Part shown: piece by piece, positions 1 through 8,352 of the stretch | Layout of the letters: each line of letters begins with the position of its first letter | How positions within the stretch are numbered: position 1 is the first letter of the stretch | From: Planctomycetota bacterium | GTDB lineage: Bacteria > Planctomycetota > Planctomycetia > Pirellulales > PNKZ01 | Length of the DNA stretch: 36,006 nt | Reading direction: 5' to 3' | Assembly (NCBI GenBank): GCA_018242585.1 | Contig: JAFEBQ010000038.1 | Coordinates: forward strand, 1 to 36,006 | Notes under the pieces: model-generated | Database searches by the model: none | Seen by the model: only the letters and a program-made list of their open reading frames with translations | Told to the model about the DNA's origin: nothing | Program-made: the position numbers and the translations under genes

Positions 1-524
1 ACGGCGTCGACCAACAGCAGCGCCCCGTGGTCATGGACCAGCTTGGCGATTTCCTCGATCGGCTGCCACGCGCCGGTCGACGTCTCGGCCATGACGATCC
101 CCACCACCTTCGGCTTTACCGACGCGAGCAGCGGTTTCAAGTCGTCGGGCGTGAAGACCTGGCCCCAGGGGCGGTCCATGCGCGTCACTTGCGCGCCGGC
201 CCGGGTGGCGACGTCGAGCATCCGCGCGCCGAACACGCCGTTGACGCCGACAATCATCTTGTCCCCCGGCTCGATCAGATTGACCACCGTGCATTCCATG
301 CCGGCGCTGCCCGTGCCGCTGACCGCGAACGTCAGCGGATTCTTGGTGCAGAACACCTGGCGCAGCATGTCCTGCATGCCATTCATCAGCGCCAAGTAGT
401 AAGGGTCCAAGTGCCCGACGGTCGGCGTCGAAAGCGCTTGCAGCACGCGGGGGTGAATCTGGCTGGGGCCCGGCCCCATCAAGATACGTTGCGGCGGGAC
501 CACGGGGGGGGCGATCGTCGACAT
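1..524 (-). CDS. Alanine-glyoxylate / serine-pyruvate aminotransferase family protein (3' end missing)
   Basis: N-terminal 174 residues of a class V, fold-type I PLP aminotransferase; the rest lies beyond the left edge. The start ATG (522-524 read on the minus strand) leads into a segment beginning MSTIAPPVVPPQRILMGPGP, followed by SQIHPRVLQAL, GHLDPYYLALM, SGTGSAGMECTVVNL and IVMAETSTGAWQPIEEI. These match the substrate-loop and PLP-phosphate-binding parts of the AGXT/serine-glyoxylate group, which makes glycine from glyoxylate or interconverts serine and hydroxypyruvate. The Schiff-base lysine would be downstream and is not visible, so exact specificity is open. It lies 29 bases after the isochorismatase-fold gene on the same strand, a spacing typical of an operon. 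Confidence 0.88.
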   Translation of the reverse strand, partial: MSTIAPPVVPPQRILMGPGPSQIHPRVLQALSTPTVGHLDPYYLALMNGMQDMLRQVFCTKNPLTFAVSGTGSAGMECTVVNLIEPGDKMIVGVNGVFGARMLDVATRAGAQVTRMDRPWGQVFTPDDLKPLLASVKPKVVGIVMAETSTGAWQPIEEIAKLVHDHGALLLVDA

Positions 525-553
525 CGATGCTACTCCTCAATCGTAATAGTTCG

Positions 554-1159
554 TTACGTCGCGGCCGAACCGGGTTTCGGGCCTGGGCACGGCTCGCGGA
601 TGAGTTGGCTCAGTTGCTTGAAGACGGGCGTGCCAGCTACCTGGCACCACTCGAACAGCGCCGCTTCGGTCGTGGTCAGCACCGCGCCGGCGGCGTCCAT
701 CCGGCGGAGCGCCGTCTCGTGATCGATTGCATAGCGGGCGCCGAGCGCATCAACCGCCAGGTACACTCGCACGCCCGACGCCAACAAATCGAACACGGTT
801 TGTTGGATGCACACGTGCGTTTCGATTCCCACGACCAGCACCCGGTGGCGACCGGCGGCGAGCCAGTCCTGAAAAATCGGTCCACACTCGCCACAGCTAA
901 AGGCCAGCTTGGCGCTCGCCCCGGGCAATCGCGTGGCCAGCTCGGCCGTCGTCGGCCCGAGCCCTTGCGGATATTGCTCGGTCGCCGCGGCCGGCACGCC
1001 CAGCAGCTTGGCCCCGTCCAACAGCCGGCGGATGTTCCAGACCAGCCGTTCGTGCCCCGGCACAAGTCGGACGAGCTTTTCCTGGACGTCGACCACGAGC
1101 AAAGCCGAGTCGTCGGCGGTCATCAATTCGGGACTGCGGGGAAGGCGAGTGTTGTTCAT
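554..1159 (-). CDS. Isochorismatase-fold cysteine hydrolase (nicotinamidase-like)
   Basis: 201-residue cytoplasmic hydrolase of the isochorismatase/nicotinamidase superfamily. The family triad can be read: Asp24 in LLVVDVQEKLV, Lys84 in ASAKLAFSC, and nucleophile Cys117 in VGIETHVCIQQT, preceded by the usual cis-peptide region GIETH. The start at MNNTRLPRSPELM fits family length; the frame stays open upstream to about 1489, but that part has no family similarity and runs through an inverted repeat. Such proteins hydrolyse amides of small metabolites, and the residues seen do not fix the substrate. It is the first gene of a probable two-gene unit with the downstream aminotransferase. Confidence 0.85.
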   Translation of the reverse strand: MNNTRLPRSPELMTADDSALLVVDVQEKLVRLVPGHERLVWNIRRLLDGAKLLGVPAAATEQYPQGLGPTTAELATRLPGASAKLAFSCGECGPIFQDWLAAGRHRVLVVGIETHVCIQQTVFDLLASGVRVYLAVDALGARYAIDHETALRRMDAAGAVLTTTEAALFEWCQVAGTPVFKQLSQLIREPCPGPKPGSAAT

Positions 1160-1205
1160 CGCCCCAGCATATCGGATCGTCCGGCGGCATTGAAGCGGCC
1201 GAATC

Positions 1206-1337
1206 GGCAGTGGGTCAGTTTGATGGATCGGGGTGGCGGGGTCAGAAAGAAGTGATGGCCCCGAACCGTAATCACAGGGCCTTCGCTGCGCTCTGACCCC
1301 GCCACCCAACGTCTTAGAATCAAACTGACCCACTGCC
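1206..1337. repeat. Long interrupted inverted repeat
   Basis: Arm 1 (1206-1245) and arm 2 (1293-1337) are reverse complements: an outer perfect block of 19 bases (GGCAGTGGGTCAGTTTGAT and its complement), a short divergent stretch, then an inner perfect block of 15 bases (GGGTGGCGGGGTCAG). The arms enclose about 47 bases. The element fills most of the gap between the divergent isochorismatase-fold and acetyltransferase genes. It has no coding potential or transposase, so it looks like a small non-autonomous palindromic element. Its mobility is inferred. Confidence 0.75.
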
Positions 1338-1448
1338 CAAGGCGGCAAATGTTGCGGAAAGGCAACATGCCGTGCCGTGGCGTCATCGGCGGCACATGTA
1401 AGGTAGATTTGCCTTGCGAGACGCCGCCAATTGACTCGAAGCTCGAAT

Positions 1449-2225
1449 ATGTCGCCTGCCAACGTCTGTCGTCGCCTGACTGAACACATACGACGCTTCG
1501 GCGCCGGCGCCTTGCTGGGGACGCTGGCCTACAAGCTTGCGCACCGGCTGGCCGGGGTGACGATCGGTCGGCTGTATTTGCTCGACGAGCTGACGAAGTT
1601 GCCGCTCGACTCGGGCGAGCCAGAGCTGACGTACCGATTTCTAAGCGCCGCCGACATCCGGCGACTGGCCGACCCCGCGGTGAACGATCTCGACCCGTCG
1701 TTCGCCGAGCGGCTTGTCGACAATCGGCATATTTGCTTCGCGGCGCTCGCCGATGGGCAACTTGTCAACTACGCCTGGTACGCCCTTGAATCGCCGCCGT
1801 CGAGCGATAGCCTGAATGCCCAACTCACGCTGCCCGTCGGCACCGCTTACCTGTACAAGGCGTTCACGCACGTCGATTACCGAGGCCGGCGCATCCACCA
1901 GACGGCGCTCTATGCCGCGGCCCACGTACTGGCCAGTCAGCGCTACACGCAACTGACGGCCATCGTCGAGTTCGACAATTGGGCCTCGGTCCGCAGCCAC
2001 GTCCGCTTGGGCATGCGCCAGGTCGGTTGGTTCCTGGCTGTCGGGCGCGACGCCTTGCCGCGCGTGTGGGCCTCGCGGCCGCTTAGTGCGCTCGGGATCG
2101 AAGTTCGTCAGGCGACTTTGCAGCCTCGGCCGGTCGCTTTGCCCACCGCACCGCTTCCCGTCGAAGCAGCATTTAGCGACGAGTTTCACGACGCCGAACT
2201 GGTGGCAGCAGCCGCATCCCGTTAA
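1449..2225 (+). CDS. GNAT-like N-acetyltransferase (hypothetical)
   Basis: 258-residue protein with a central region resembling the GNAT acyl-CoA fold: a strand YLYKAFTHVDYRGRRIHQTA where YRGRRI would form the pyrophosphate-binding turn (normally R/Q-x-x-G-x-G/A, here degenerate), then a helix, then ATAIVEFDNWASVRSHVRLG, which resembles the C-terminal N-x-x-S/A-x-x-x-x-x-x-G helix of GNATs. The substrate cannot be read. The first ATG is at 1449; a TTG six codons upstream is possible. No clear Shine-Dalgarno sequence is seen. Its last 53 bases overlap the 3' end of the convergent P-type ATPase gene. The GNAT assignment is moderately sure; any function beyond that is unknown. Confidence 0.65.
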   Translation: MSPANVCRRLTEHIRRFGAGALLGTLAYKLAHRLAGVTIGRLYLLDELTKLPLDSGEPELTYRFLSAADIRRLADPAVNDLDPSFAERLVDNRHICFAALADGQLVNYAWYALESPPSSDSLNAQLTLPVGTAYLYKAFTHVDYRGRRIHQTALYAAAHVLASQRYTQLTAIVEFDNWASVRSHVRLGMRQVGWFLAVGRDALPRVWASRPLSALGIEVRQATLQPRPVALPTAPLPVEAAFSDEFHDAELVAAAASR

Positions 2226-4368
2226 ACACCACGGCCAGTGTTGCGCCGACGTCGGCCGCGACCGCCATCCACAGAGTGGCCGCGCCGACCGCCGCCAGCC
2301 CCAGCACCAGTAACTTGCTGCCGAGCGCCAGCGCCACATTCTCGCGCAATCGAGCACGGCATTCGCGGGCGATCGCGATCAATCGCCCCAGCCGATGCAA
2401 GTCAGGCTTCAGGATCACCACGTCGGCGGTTTCGAGCGCCGTGTCGCTGGCCGCCGCGCCAAAAGCGATCCCCAAGCTGGCCGCCGCCAGGGCCGGCGCG
2501 TCGTTCACGCCGTCGCCGACGAGCGCGACCGTCGCGCCGTGTTGTTCCAGTTCTTTGATCGCCGCCAGCTTGTCAGCCGGCAGCAAGCCACCGCGGGCTT
2601 CGTCGATACCTAGTTCAGCCGCCAACTCGTTGACCACCGCCGACCGATCCCCCGACAGAATCGCGAACCGCTGCACGCCCAGGCGTCGCAAATGTTCCAG
2701 CGTCTCGGCCGCGTGCGGCCGCACCGTATCGGCCAGGAGCAATACTCCCCACAGGCCATCCGGCCCGATCAAAGCGGCGAGGGTCGCCTGTCGATCGGCG
2801 AGCGCTTGCTGCCACAATGGGTGCGATTGCCAGTCGCCGTGGGTCGAATTGAGCGTGCCGCCGCCAGCGCCGCAGATGATGAACGCCCGGCCGTCGACGA
2901 TGCCACGCACGCCGGCGCCGCGCTCGGCGTGAAACCCTTCGACCGGCGCGAGCGTTAAATGATCCGCCAAGGCGGCCGCGACAATCGCCCGGGCCAGCGG
3001 GTGCTCGCTCTGCTGTTCCAAGCTGGCGGCGATGCGCAGCACGTCCTCGGGTTTGTGCCCGTCGGCGGCGAAAAGATCGACCAGTCGCACTTCGCCGCGC
3101 GTCAACGTGCCAGTCTTGTCGAAGGCCATTACGTCGATGGCCGCGGCTCGTTCCAGGTGCTCGCCCCCTTTGATCAGAATGCCTTGCCGCGCCGCGGCGT
3201 GCAGGCCGCACACCATCGTCACCGGCGTCGAGATCACCAGCGCGCAAGGGCACGACGCCACCAACAGCACCAGCGCGCGATGCAACGATTCGGTCCAAGC
3301 CACCTGGGCGGTGAAGGGAAGCACGACGAACGACACCGCGGCCAGGGCCACGACCGCGGGTGTGTACCAGCCGGCCAGCCGATCGACCAACTGCACGCTT
3401 CGAGCGCGGCCGACGCGGGCGCTGTCCACCAGTCGGGCCATGTGAGCCAACGTCGAGTCGTCGGCTCGTCGCGCCACGCGCAACTCGATGGCCCCATCGC
3501 CATTGAGCGAACCAGCCCAAACGTCCGCGCCGATCGCGACATCGCGCGGCAGGCTTTCTCCCGTCAGGGCCGCCTCGTTCACGGTCGATGCGCCGGAGAC
3601 GACCGCGCCATCGGCCGGCACGCGCTCGCCCGGGCGGACGAGCAGCCGGTCGCCGATTTCCAGTCCTTCGACCGGCACGTCGGTCGTGCCTTGCGAGCTA
3701 ATGCAGTGAGCGACGCGCGGCGTTAGTTGCACCAACGACTCGATCGCTCCTCGGGCGCGGGCTACGCTGGCCGCTTCGAGCCAGAGCGATACGCCGAACA
3801 AGACCATCGCGGTCGCGACTTCAAAGTAGTCACCGATGGCCACGCCGCCGATCGCGGCCACGATCATTAGGACGTTGATGTCAACGCGCCGCAGTCGCAA
3901 CGCCCGCCACGCGGCGCGGGCCACCGAGTAGCTGCCAACGAGCAGACTTGCCGCGACCAATAGCGTGCCAAGCCAGGCGGGGCCGCTGGCCAGCCACAGC
4001 GCAATCGCCGCGGTAAGCAGCGCTGCGGCGGCCAGCGTGTCGTACCGCCGTGGCACGCTGGGCAGGACATGAAGCTGTTTGTCGTGGGTGACGGGGCGCG
4101 CGGGAAAGCCGATCGCGTTCAGGCGTCCTTCGAGCGTGGCGGGCAGCAACGTGGCGGGATCGAAATCGACGTGCAAGCGGCGCTGGACGTAATCGGGGCG
4201 CAGTGCAGAGATGCCGGCGAGCGAGCCCAGGCCCGCTTCGATCAATTGCAACTCTTGCGGACAGTCGAGCGCAGGCACGTCGTAGCTCGCGGTGGCCAGG
4301 ATCGGCTGGCTTGGCCCTGCGGTGTTTGTTGGCATCGTGTTGGGTGGTTCTTCGGCGCGCTGATACAT
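2173..4368 (-). CDS. Heavy-metal P1B-type ATPase (Zn2+/Cd2+/Pb2+ exporter type)
   Basis: 731-residue inner-membrane efflux pump. An N-terminal HMA-like ferredoxin fold (about 28-95) keeps only one cysteine, in PALDCPQE at residue 36, instead of CxxC. Actuator TGES at 269-272; transmembrane metal site SCPCALV with Cys373-Pro-Cys375; phosphorylation motif DKTGT at 417-421; nucleotide-domain SEHPLA with His456-Pro457; hinge GDGVND at 618-623. Lys685 in the seventh and Asp706 in the eighth membrane segment match the Lys/Asp pair that marks ZntA/CadA-type (P1B-2) pumps, so Zn, Cd or Pb is favoured over Cu. The start could be ATG 4368 or the ATG at 4335; neither has a strong ribosome site. No metal-responsive regulator gene is adjacent. 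Confidence 0.93.
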   Translation of the reverse strand: MYQRAEEPPNTMPTNTAGPSQPILATASYDVPALDCPQELQLIEAGLGSLAGISALRPDYVQRRLHVDFDPATLLPATLEGRLNAIGFPARPVTHDKQLHVLPSVPRRYDTLAAAALLTAAIALWLASGPAWLGTLLVAASLLVGSYSVARAAWRALRLRRVDINVLMIVAAIGGVAIGDYFEVATAMVLFGVSLWLEAASVARARGAIESLVQLTPRVAHCISSQGTTDVPVEGLEIGDRLLVRPGERVPADGAVVSGASTVNEAALTGESLPRDVAIGADVWAGSLNGDGAIELRVARRADDSTLAHMARLVDSARVGRARSVQLVDRLAGWYTPAVVALAAVSFVVLPFTAQVAWTESLHRALVLLVASCPCALVISTPVTMVCGLHAAARQGILIKGGEHLERAAAIDVMAFDKTGTLTRGEVRLVDLFAADGHKPEDVLRIAASLEQQSEHPLARAIVAAALADHLTLAPVEGFHAERGAGVRGIVDGRAFIICGAGGGTLNSTHGDWQSHPLWQQALADRQATLAALIGPDGLWGVLLLADTVRPHAAETLEHLRRLGVQRFAILSGDRSAVVNELAAELGIDEARGGLLPADKLAAIKELEQHGATVALVGDGVNDAPALAAASLGIAFGAAASDTALETADVVILKPDLHRLGRLIAIARECRARLRENVALALGSKLLVLGLAAVGAATLWMAVAADVGATLAVVFNGMRLLPPVRRRETRR

Positions 4369-4519
4369 GGCAACGCTATTCTACGCGGAAGGTGGCGACG
4401 GCGTCTTTCCCGGCCGTTGCGCCCCTGGCCGAACTGGCCCGCTTTCGCCACAATAAGGGCCGATTTTGCACCCGCGCCATCGCACAGCCTCGGTTATCGC
4501 TAGCCTTAGACGAACTTTT

Positions 4520-5971
4520 ATGCCGCACTCGATTGTGATCTTCGGCGCCTCGGGCGACCTGACCAGTCGCAAGTTGATCCCAGCGTTGTACCAGTTGTTC
4601 CGCAAGAAGCGACTTCCCGAGGAGACGCGGATCATCGGCACCTCGCGGACAGCCTATTCGCACGACGCCTGGCGCGACAAGCTGGCCGAGACGACGAAGC
4701 AGTTCGCCGCCAAGGATTTCGACGCCGAACTATGGAAGAAGTTCGCCGCCAACATTTTCTATCACGCTGGCAATCTGGACAGCGTCGACGATATGCAAGG
4801 GCTGGAAAACGCCCTGCGCGAAGTGGAGGGGAACACGCCGACGGCGCGCGTCTATTACCTGGCCACTGCGCCGCAATTCCACGAAGGGACGGTCAGCAAG
4901 CTGGGCGCGCTGGGCATGGCCTCGGAAGCGCAGTCGACGCGCCGCGTGGTCATCGAAAAGCCGTTCGGCACCGACCTGGCCTCGGCTCGCGAGCTGAACA
5001 ACGTGCTCCATCGGGTGTTCCAGGAACAGCAGGTCTATCGCATCGATCATTACCTAGGCAAAGAGACGGTTCAGAACATTCTGGTGTTGCGTTTCGCCAA
5101 CACGGTTTGGGAGCCGATCTGGAATCGCAACTTTGTCGACCATGTGCAGATCACCGTGGCCGAGGAAGTCGATGTCGGCCGACGTGCTGGGTACTACGAC
5201 ACGTCCGGCGTGGTGCGCGACGTGTTCCAGAACCACTTGCTGCAGTTGATGACCATCACGGCGATGGAAGTCCCCAGCCGGTTTGAAGCTGACCTGGTGC
5301 GCAACGAGAAGGTGAAAGTCTTGCAGGCCGTCCGGCAAATGTCGGCGGTCGATGTGGCCGAGCAGACGGTGCGCGCGCAGTACGACAAATACCTGGCCGA
5401 ACCCGGCGTCGCGGCGAACAGCCAGACCGAAACCTTCGCGGCCATGAAGCTGCACATCGACAATTGGCGCTGGCAGGGGGTGCCGTTCTATTTGCGCTCG
5501 GGCAAGGCGATGAGTTGCCGGACGACGCAGATTGTGATTCAGTTCCGCTCGCCGCCGCACATGGTCTTCAACTCCGAGCGCCGCCGCGAGCCCGAAGCCA
5601 ACCGGCTCGTGATTCATATCCAACCGGCCGAAGGCATCCAGCTTCACTTCCAGACCAAGGTGCCCGACGCCGGCATGCGGTTGCGGCAGACCGATTTGAA
5701 CTTCCGCTTCGACAGCGAGTTCGCCGGGGCGCTGCCCGATGCGTACGAACGATTGCTGCTGGACGTGATGATGGGGGACGCCAGCTTGTTCGCCCGGGCC
5801 GACGAGGTGGAACTGGCCTGGGGCATTGTCGACCCGATCATCGACGCCTGGGCCACGCGGCGGTTACCGCCGATGGCCACGTACGAGTCGGGTCTGTGGG
5901 GGCCGGAGGAAGCGATGACGTGGATGCTCCGCGACCACCGCAACTGGCTTGATGTGTGTCCAATTCTGTAA
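4520..5971 (+). CDS. zwf: Glucose-6-phosphate 1-dehydrogenase
   Basis: 483-residue cytoplasmic enzyme oxidising glucose 6-phosphate to 6-phosphogluconolactone with NAD(P)+, the entry to the oxidative pentose phosphate and Entner-Doudoroff routes. The N-terminal Rossmann motif FGASGDLTSRKLIPALY (GASGDLT at 9-15), EKPFG at 146-150 and the signature RIDHYLGKE at 174-182 are intact, followed by NFVDHVQITVAEE and GYYDTSGVVRD of the substrate domain. The ATG at 4520 was chosen because MPHSIVIFGASGD gives the family N-terminus; an upstream TTG extension is unlikely. Length is normal (about 480-500). The next gene, dus, starts 16 bases after the stop, so the two are probably cotranscribed. Confidence 0.96.
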   Translation: MPHSIVIFGASGDLTSRKLIPALYQLFRKKRLPEETRIIGTSRTAYSHDAWRDKLAETTKQFAAKDFDAELWKKFAANIFYHAGNLDSVDDMQGLENALREVEGNTPTARVYYLATAPQFHEGTVSKLGALGMASEAQSTRRVVIEKPFGTDLASARELNNVLHRVFQEQQVYRIDHYLGKETVQNILVLRFANTVWEPIWNRNFVDHVQITVAEEVDVGRRAGYYDTSGVVRDVFQNHLLQLMTITAMEVPSRFEADLVRNEKVKVLQAVRQMSAVDVAEQTVRAQYDKYLAEPGVAANSQTETFAAMKLHIDNWRWQGVPFYLRSGKAMSCRTTQIVIQFRSPPHMVFNSERRREPEANRLVIHIQPAEGIQLHFQTKVPDAGMRLRQTDLNFRFDSEFAGALPDAYERLLLDVMMGDASLFARADEVELAWGIVDPIIDAWATRRLPPMATYESGLWGPEEAMTWMLRDHRNWLDVCPIL

Positions 5972-5987
5972 GAGCGAAACCCGTGAC

Positions 5988-7055
5988 ATGAGTACCGCCC
6001 AGGCCATCACCTTGCCGCATCTGCGCATTGGCGCCGTCGATATCGGCTTTCCCATCGTTCAGGCAGCTTTGTCCGGCTATAGCGATATGGCCATGCGCGT
6101 GATCGCCCGTCGCATGGGGGCCAGCTACAGCCTGTGCGAAGTCGTGCTCGACAAGATCGTCCTGCAAGGGGGCAAGGCGATTCGCAAAATGGCGATGATC
6201 GACGCCAGCGAGCATCCGGTCGGCGGGCAGTTGATGGGGGCCAATCCCGACGAATTCGGCCCGGCGGCGCGAACTCTGGCCGAGATGGGTTACGACGTCA
6301 TCGACATCAACTTCGGCTGCCCGGTCCGCAAAGTGTTGGGTCGCTGCCGGGGCGGATACTTGCTGAGCGTGCCCGAGACGGCGCTTGAGATTGTTTCCCG
6401 CGTGCGCGAGGCGGTACCGATTCACATCCCCGTCACGGTGAAGATGCGCCGCGGCATGGACGACACGCCGGAAAGCCGCGACAACTTCTTCACGATCTAC
6501 GACGGCGCGCACGCGCGCGGCGTGTCGGCCGTGACGGTGCATGGGCGGACCGTGAAGCAGAAATACGTCGGGCCTAGCCGTTGGGCATTCTTGCGCGACG
6601 TGAAACGGCACGCGCCCGAACGAGTCGTGCTCGGCAGCGGCGATCTGTTCACCGCGCAGGATTGCTTGAACATGATTGCCGAGACAGGCATCGACGGCGT
6701 GACCGTGGCCCGCGGCGCGATCGGCAACCCTTGGGTCTTTGCCCAGGTGCGCGCGTTGGCCGCTGGTTTGCCGCCGCTCGAGCCGCCGTCGCTGCACCAG
6801 CAGCGCGAGGTGATTGCCGAACACTATCGGTTGGCGGAACAGATTTACGGCCCCGACGCTGGCGGCAAGCAGATGCGCAAGTTCGGCATCAAGTACGCCA
6901 AGCTTCACCCCGAGCCGCTTGTGGTGCGCGACGCATTCATCGCGGTCCGCAATCAAAGCGACTGGCGCGCGGCACTCGACCGCTGGTACGCCGACGATCT
7001 GCCGGGGCGCTGGCCCGACGGGCGAGAGATGGAAGAAGGAACCTGCGAGACGTAG
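5988..7055 (+). CDS. tRNA-dihydrouridine synthase (Dus family)
   Basis: 355-residue FMN-dependent TIM-barrel enzyme that reduces uridines in the tRNA D-loop. Family blocks in order: FPIVQAALSGYSDMAMR (FMN-binding start of the barrel), QLMGANPDEF, DINFGCPVRKVLG with conserved Cys111 in the GCP motif, VTVKMRRGMDD, VTVHGRT, VLGSGDLF and TVARGAIGNPWVF (phosphate-binding end). The loop after GCP reads GRCRGGYLL instead of the commoner GAGAAL type. Which of DusA, DusB or DusC it matches cannot be told with confidence, though the general pattern is nearest DusB. Start MSTAQ at 5988 is 16 bases after zwf. Confidence 0.92.
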   Translation: MSTAQAITLPHLRIGAVDIGFPIVQAALSGYSDMAMRVIARRMGASYSLCEVVLDKIVLQGGKAIRKMAMIDASEHPVGGQLMGANPDEFGPAARTLAEMGYDVIDINFGCPVRKVLGRCRGGYLLSVPETALEIVSRVREAVPIHIPVTVKMRRGMDDTPESRDNFFTIYDGAHARGVSAVTVHGRTVKQKYVGPSRWAFLRDVKRHAPERVVLGSGDLFTAQDCLNMIAETGIDGVTVARGAIGNPWVFAQVRALAAGLPPLEPPSLHQQREVIAEHYRLAEQIYGPDAGGKQMRKFGIKYAKLHPEPLVVRDAFIAVRNQSDWRAALDRWYADDLPGRWPDGREMEEGTCET

Positions 7056-7140
7056 CCGGCCGGCCCTTTTCGATTGGCGCCCAGTCCGCGCAGTTTTCGT
7101 AAACTGCCAGCCCACAGCCCTATTTCTCGGCAATTCTTGA

Positions 7141-7170
7141 TTGCTAGCGCAGCAAGCACTTGGTTATGCT
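7141..7170 (+). promoter_or_regulatory. Candidate sigma70-type promoter for csrA
   Basis: TTGCTA (7141-7146) and TATGCT (7165-7170) are separated by 18 bases and lie about 50 bases before the csrA start. Each box matches the consensus at four of six positions. It is the best-looking candidate in the gap after dus, but it is a weak match in GC-rich DNA and unproven. Confidence 0.3.
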
Positions 7171-7218
7171 AGCGGCGTCTCGCATCTCTTCAGGACGAAG
7201 TTGCAAAGGATGGAACCG

Positions 7219-7419
7219 ATGCTTGTCCTCAGCCGTCGGGTGGGGGAACGGATTCAAATCGGCCCCGACATCGTCGTCACGGTTGCTCGACTGACGGGCA
7301 ACTCGGTGCGCATTGCCGTCGAAGCGCCAAACTCGGTGAAGATCGTCCGCAGCGAATTGGCAGCAGGCGACCCTGCGCACGCGGCGAAGTTTTCACCGGT
7401 GAGCAAGCCGCCGCACTGA
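7219..7419 (+). CDS. csrA: Carbon storage regulator CsrA
   Basis: 66-residue RNA-binding post-transcriptional regulator; the dimer binds GGA motifs near ribosome sites. The N-terminal strand MLVLSRRVGERIQIG is nearly invariant in the family, followed by IVVTVARLTGNSVRIAVEAP and VKIVRSEL. The last block, with arginine in VRSEL, corresponds to the RNA-contacting HREEI region of enterobacterial CsrA. Start choice: AAGGA at 7206-7210 lies eight bases before ATG 7219, whereas ATG 7210 overlaps that site and would add MEP before the conserved Met. The stop is only 12 bases from the stop of the convergent ftsQ-like gene, with no terminator between them. Confidence 0.95.
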   Translation: MLVLSRRVGERIQIGPDIVVTVARLTGNSVRIAVEAPNSVKIVRSELAAGDPAHAAKFSPVSKPPH

Positions 7420-7431
7420 GGCGCTGGCGAA

Positions 7432-8352
7432 CTAGCGCAGTTCTTTGTCGGAATCGCGGGCGTTGCGCGGCGTTTCGACAATCGTGCTGCGCTGGCGCAG
7501 ATCGAAATCGCGTGCCTGTCCGATCGTCGTCAACCGGCCGGCTTGCGCCTCGGTGGCCAGCCGGGCCAGCTTCTCTTCCAGCGATGGCTCGTTCTTGGCC
7601 ACGCGCGGCGCGCGGCCCCACGTCACTTGCGAACCGTTGGCCGTTTCCAGAATGAACTCTGGCGGGCCAGCGACCGGCTGATTCGCGTCGGCCCGCACGG
7701 TGATGCGCACTAGCCCCCATTGGGTCCAGCGTTCGAGGAGCAGCGAGGCAATCTCGGCGGCGTCGGTGACGGCCGAGTCTTGCCAGACCGTGCCGACCGG
7801 GCCTTCGGTGACGGCGCGGATGCCCGACAGTCGCGGATAGATTCGCGCGTCTTCGGCCGTGAAGTCAACGCTGGGGAGCAGCACCGCCCGGGCGTCGATG
7901 GCGTACAAGCCGCCGGGGACTTCGATCATACAAACCGGCCGACGATAGGCGAGCTTAACATCGACGCGCGGCTGGGCCGACTTGCGCACCTCGACGACCT
8001 TTTCGACCCACGGGTGCAACTCGAACGCCTGGCCGACGCGCGCCACCAGATCGTTGGCCAGAATTGACGTTGGCTGATCCAGACTGGCGCCGCGCAGCGC
8101 CTCGCGCTTGATGTCGGTGCGAATCCAGGCCGGCGGCGCAGGCGACAGGTAAATATCGTCGTACTTGACCAGGAATTGTTCCTGGTCGCGCAAGTGAGGC
8201 TCGAGCGCGTCGATCACGGCGCGGCCGACCATGAAGATCGCCCCCACAATCGCCGCCACGGCCAGCAACTTGCTGCGCAGCACCACCCGCGCCAGCCATT
8301 GCCAGACCGAAATCTTGTCGCTTTGTTTTCCCTTGGAATCGGCTTTGCTCAT
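7432..8352 (-). CDS. FtsQ/DivIB-like cell-division protein
   Basis: 306-residue bitopic membrane protein: cytoplasmic basic N-terminus, one membrane segment about 27-45, then a periplasmic POTRA-like region (about 60-140). The stretch FELHPWVEKVVEVRKS followed by VDVKLAYRRPVCMIE and YAIDARAVLLP follows the FtsQ pattern (P-W-V-x-x-V-x-V-x-R, then V-x-E-R-x-P-V-A, then V-D-x-x-G). FtsQ links the early and late divisome in other bacteria. The start ATG overlaps the ddl stop (ATGA), implying translational coupling, and ddl-ftsQ is the classical dcw order. The C-terminal part (about 165-306) is poorly conserved. The call rests on weak sequence similarity plus position. Confidence 0.72.
   Translation of the reverse strand: MSKADSKGKQSDKISVWQWLARVVLRSKLLAVAAIVGAIFMVGRAVIDALEPHLRDQEQFLVKYDDIYLSPAPPAWIRTDIKREALRGASLDQPTSILANDLVARVGQAFELHPWVEKVVEVRKSAQPRVDVKLAYRRPVCMIEVPGGLYAIDARAVLLPSVDFTAEDARIYPRLSGIRAVTEGPVGTVWQDSAVTDAAEIASLLLERWTQWGLVRITVRADANQPVAGPPEFILETANGSQVTWGRAPRVAKNEPSLEEKLARLATEAQAGRLTTIGQARDFDLRQRSTIVETPRNARDSDKELR

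Noticed and set aside
5838..7133. 431-codon open frame on the minus strand opposite the dus gene
   Set aside because: Complement of a GC-rich coding frame; its His/Arg/Ala-rich product matches nothing, while the plus strand encodes a clear Dus protein.
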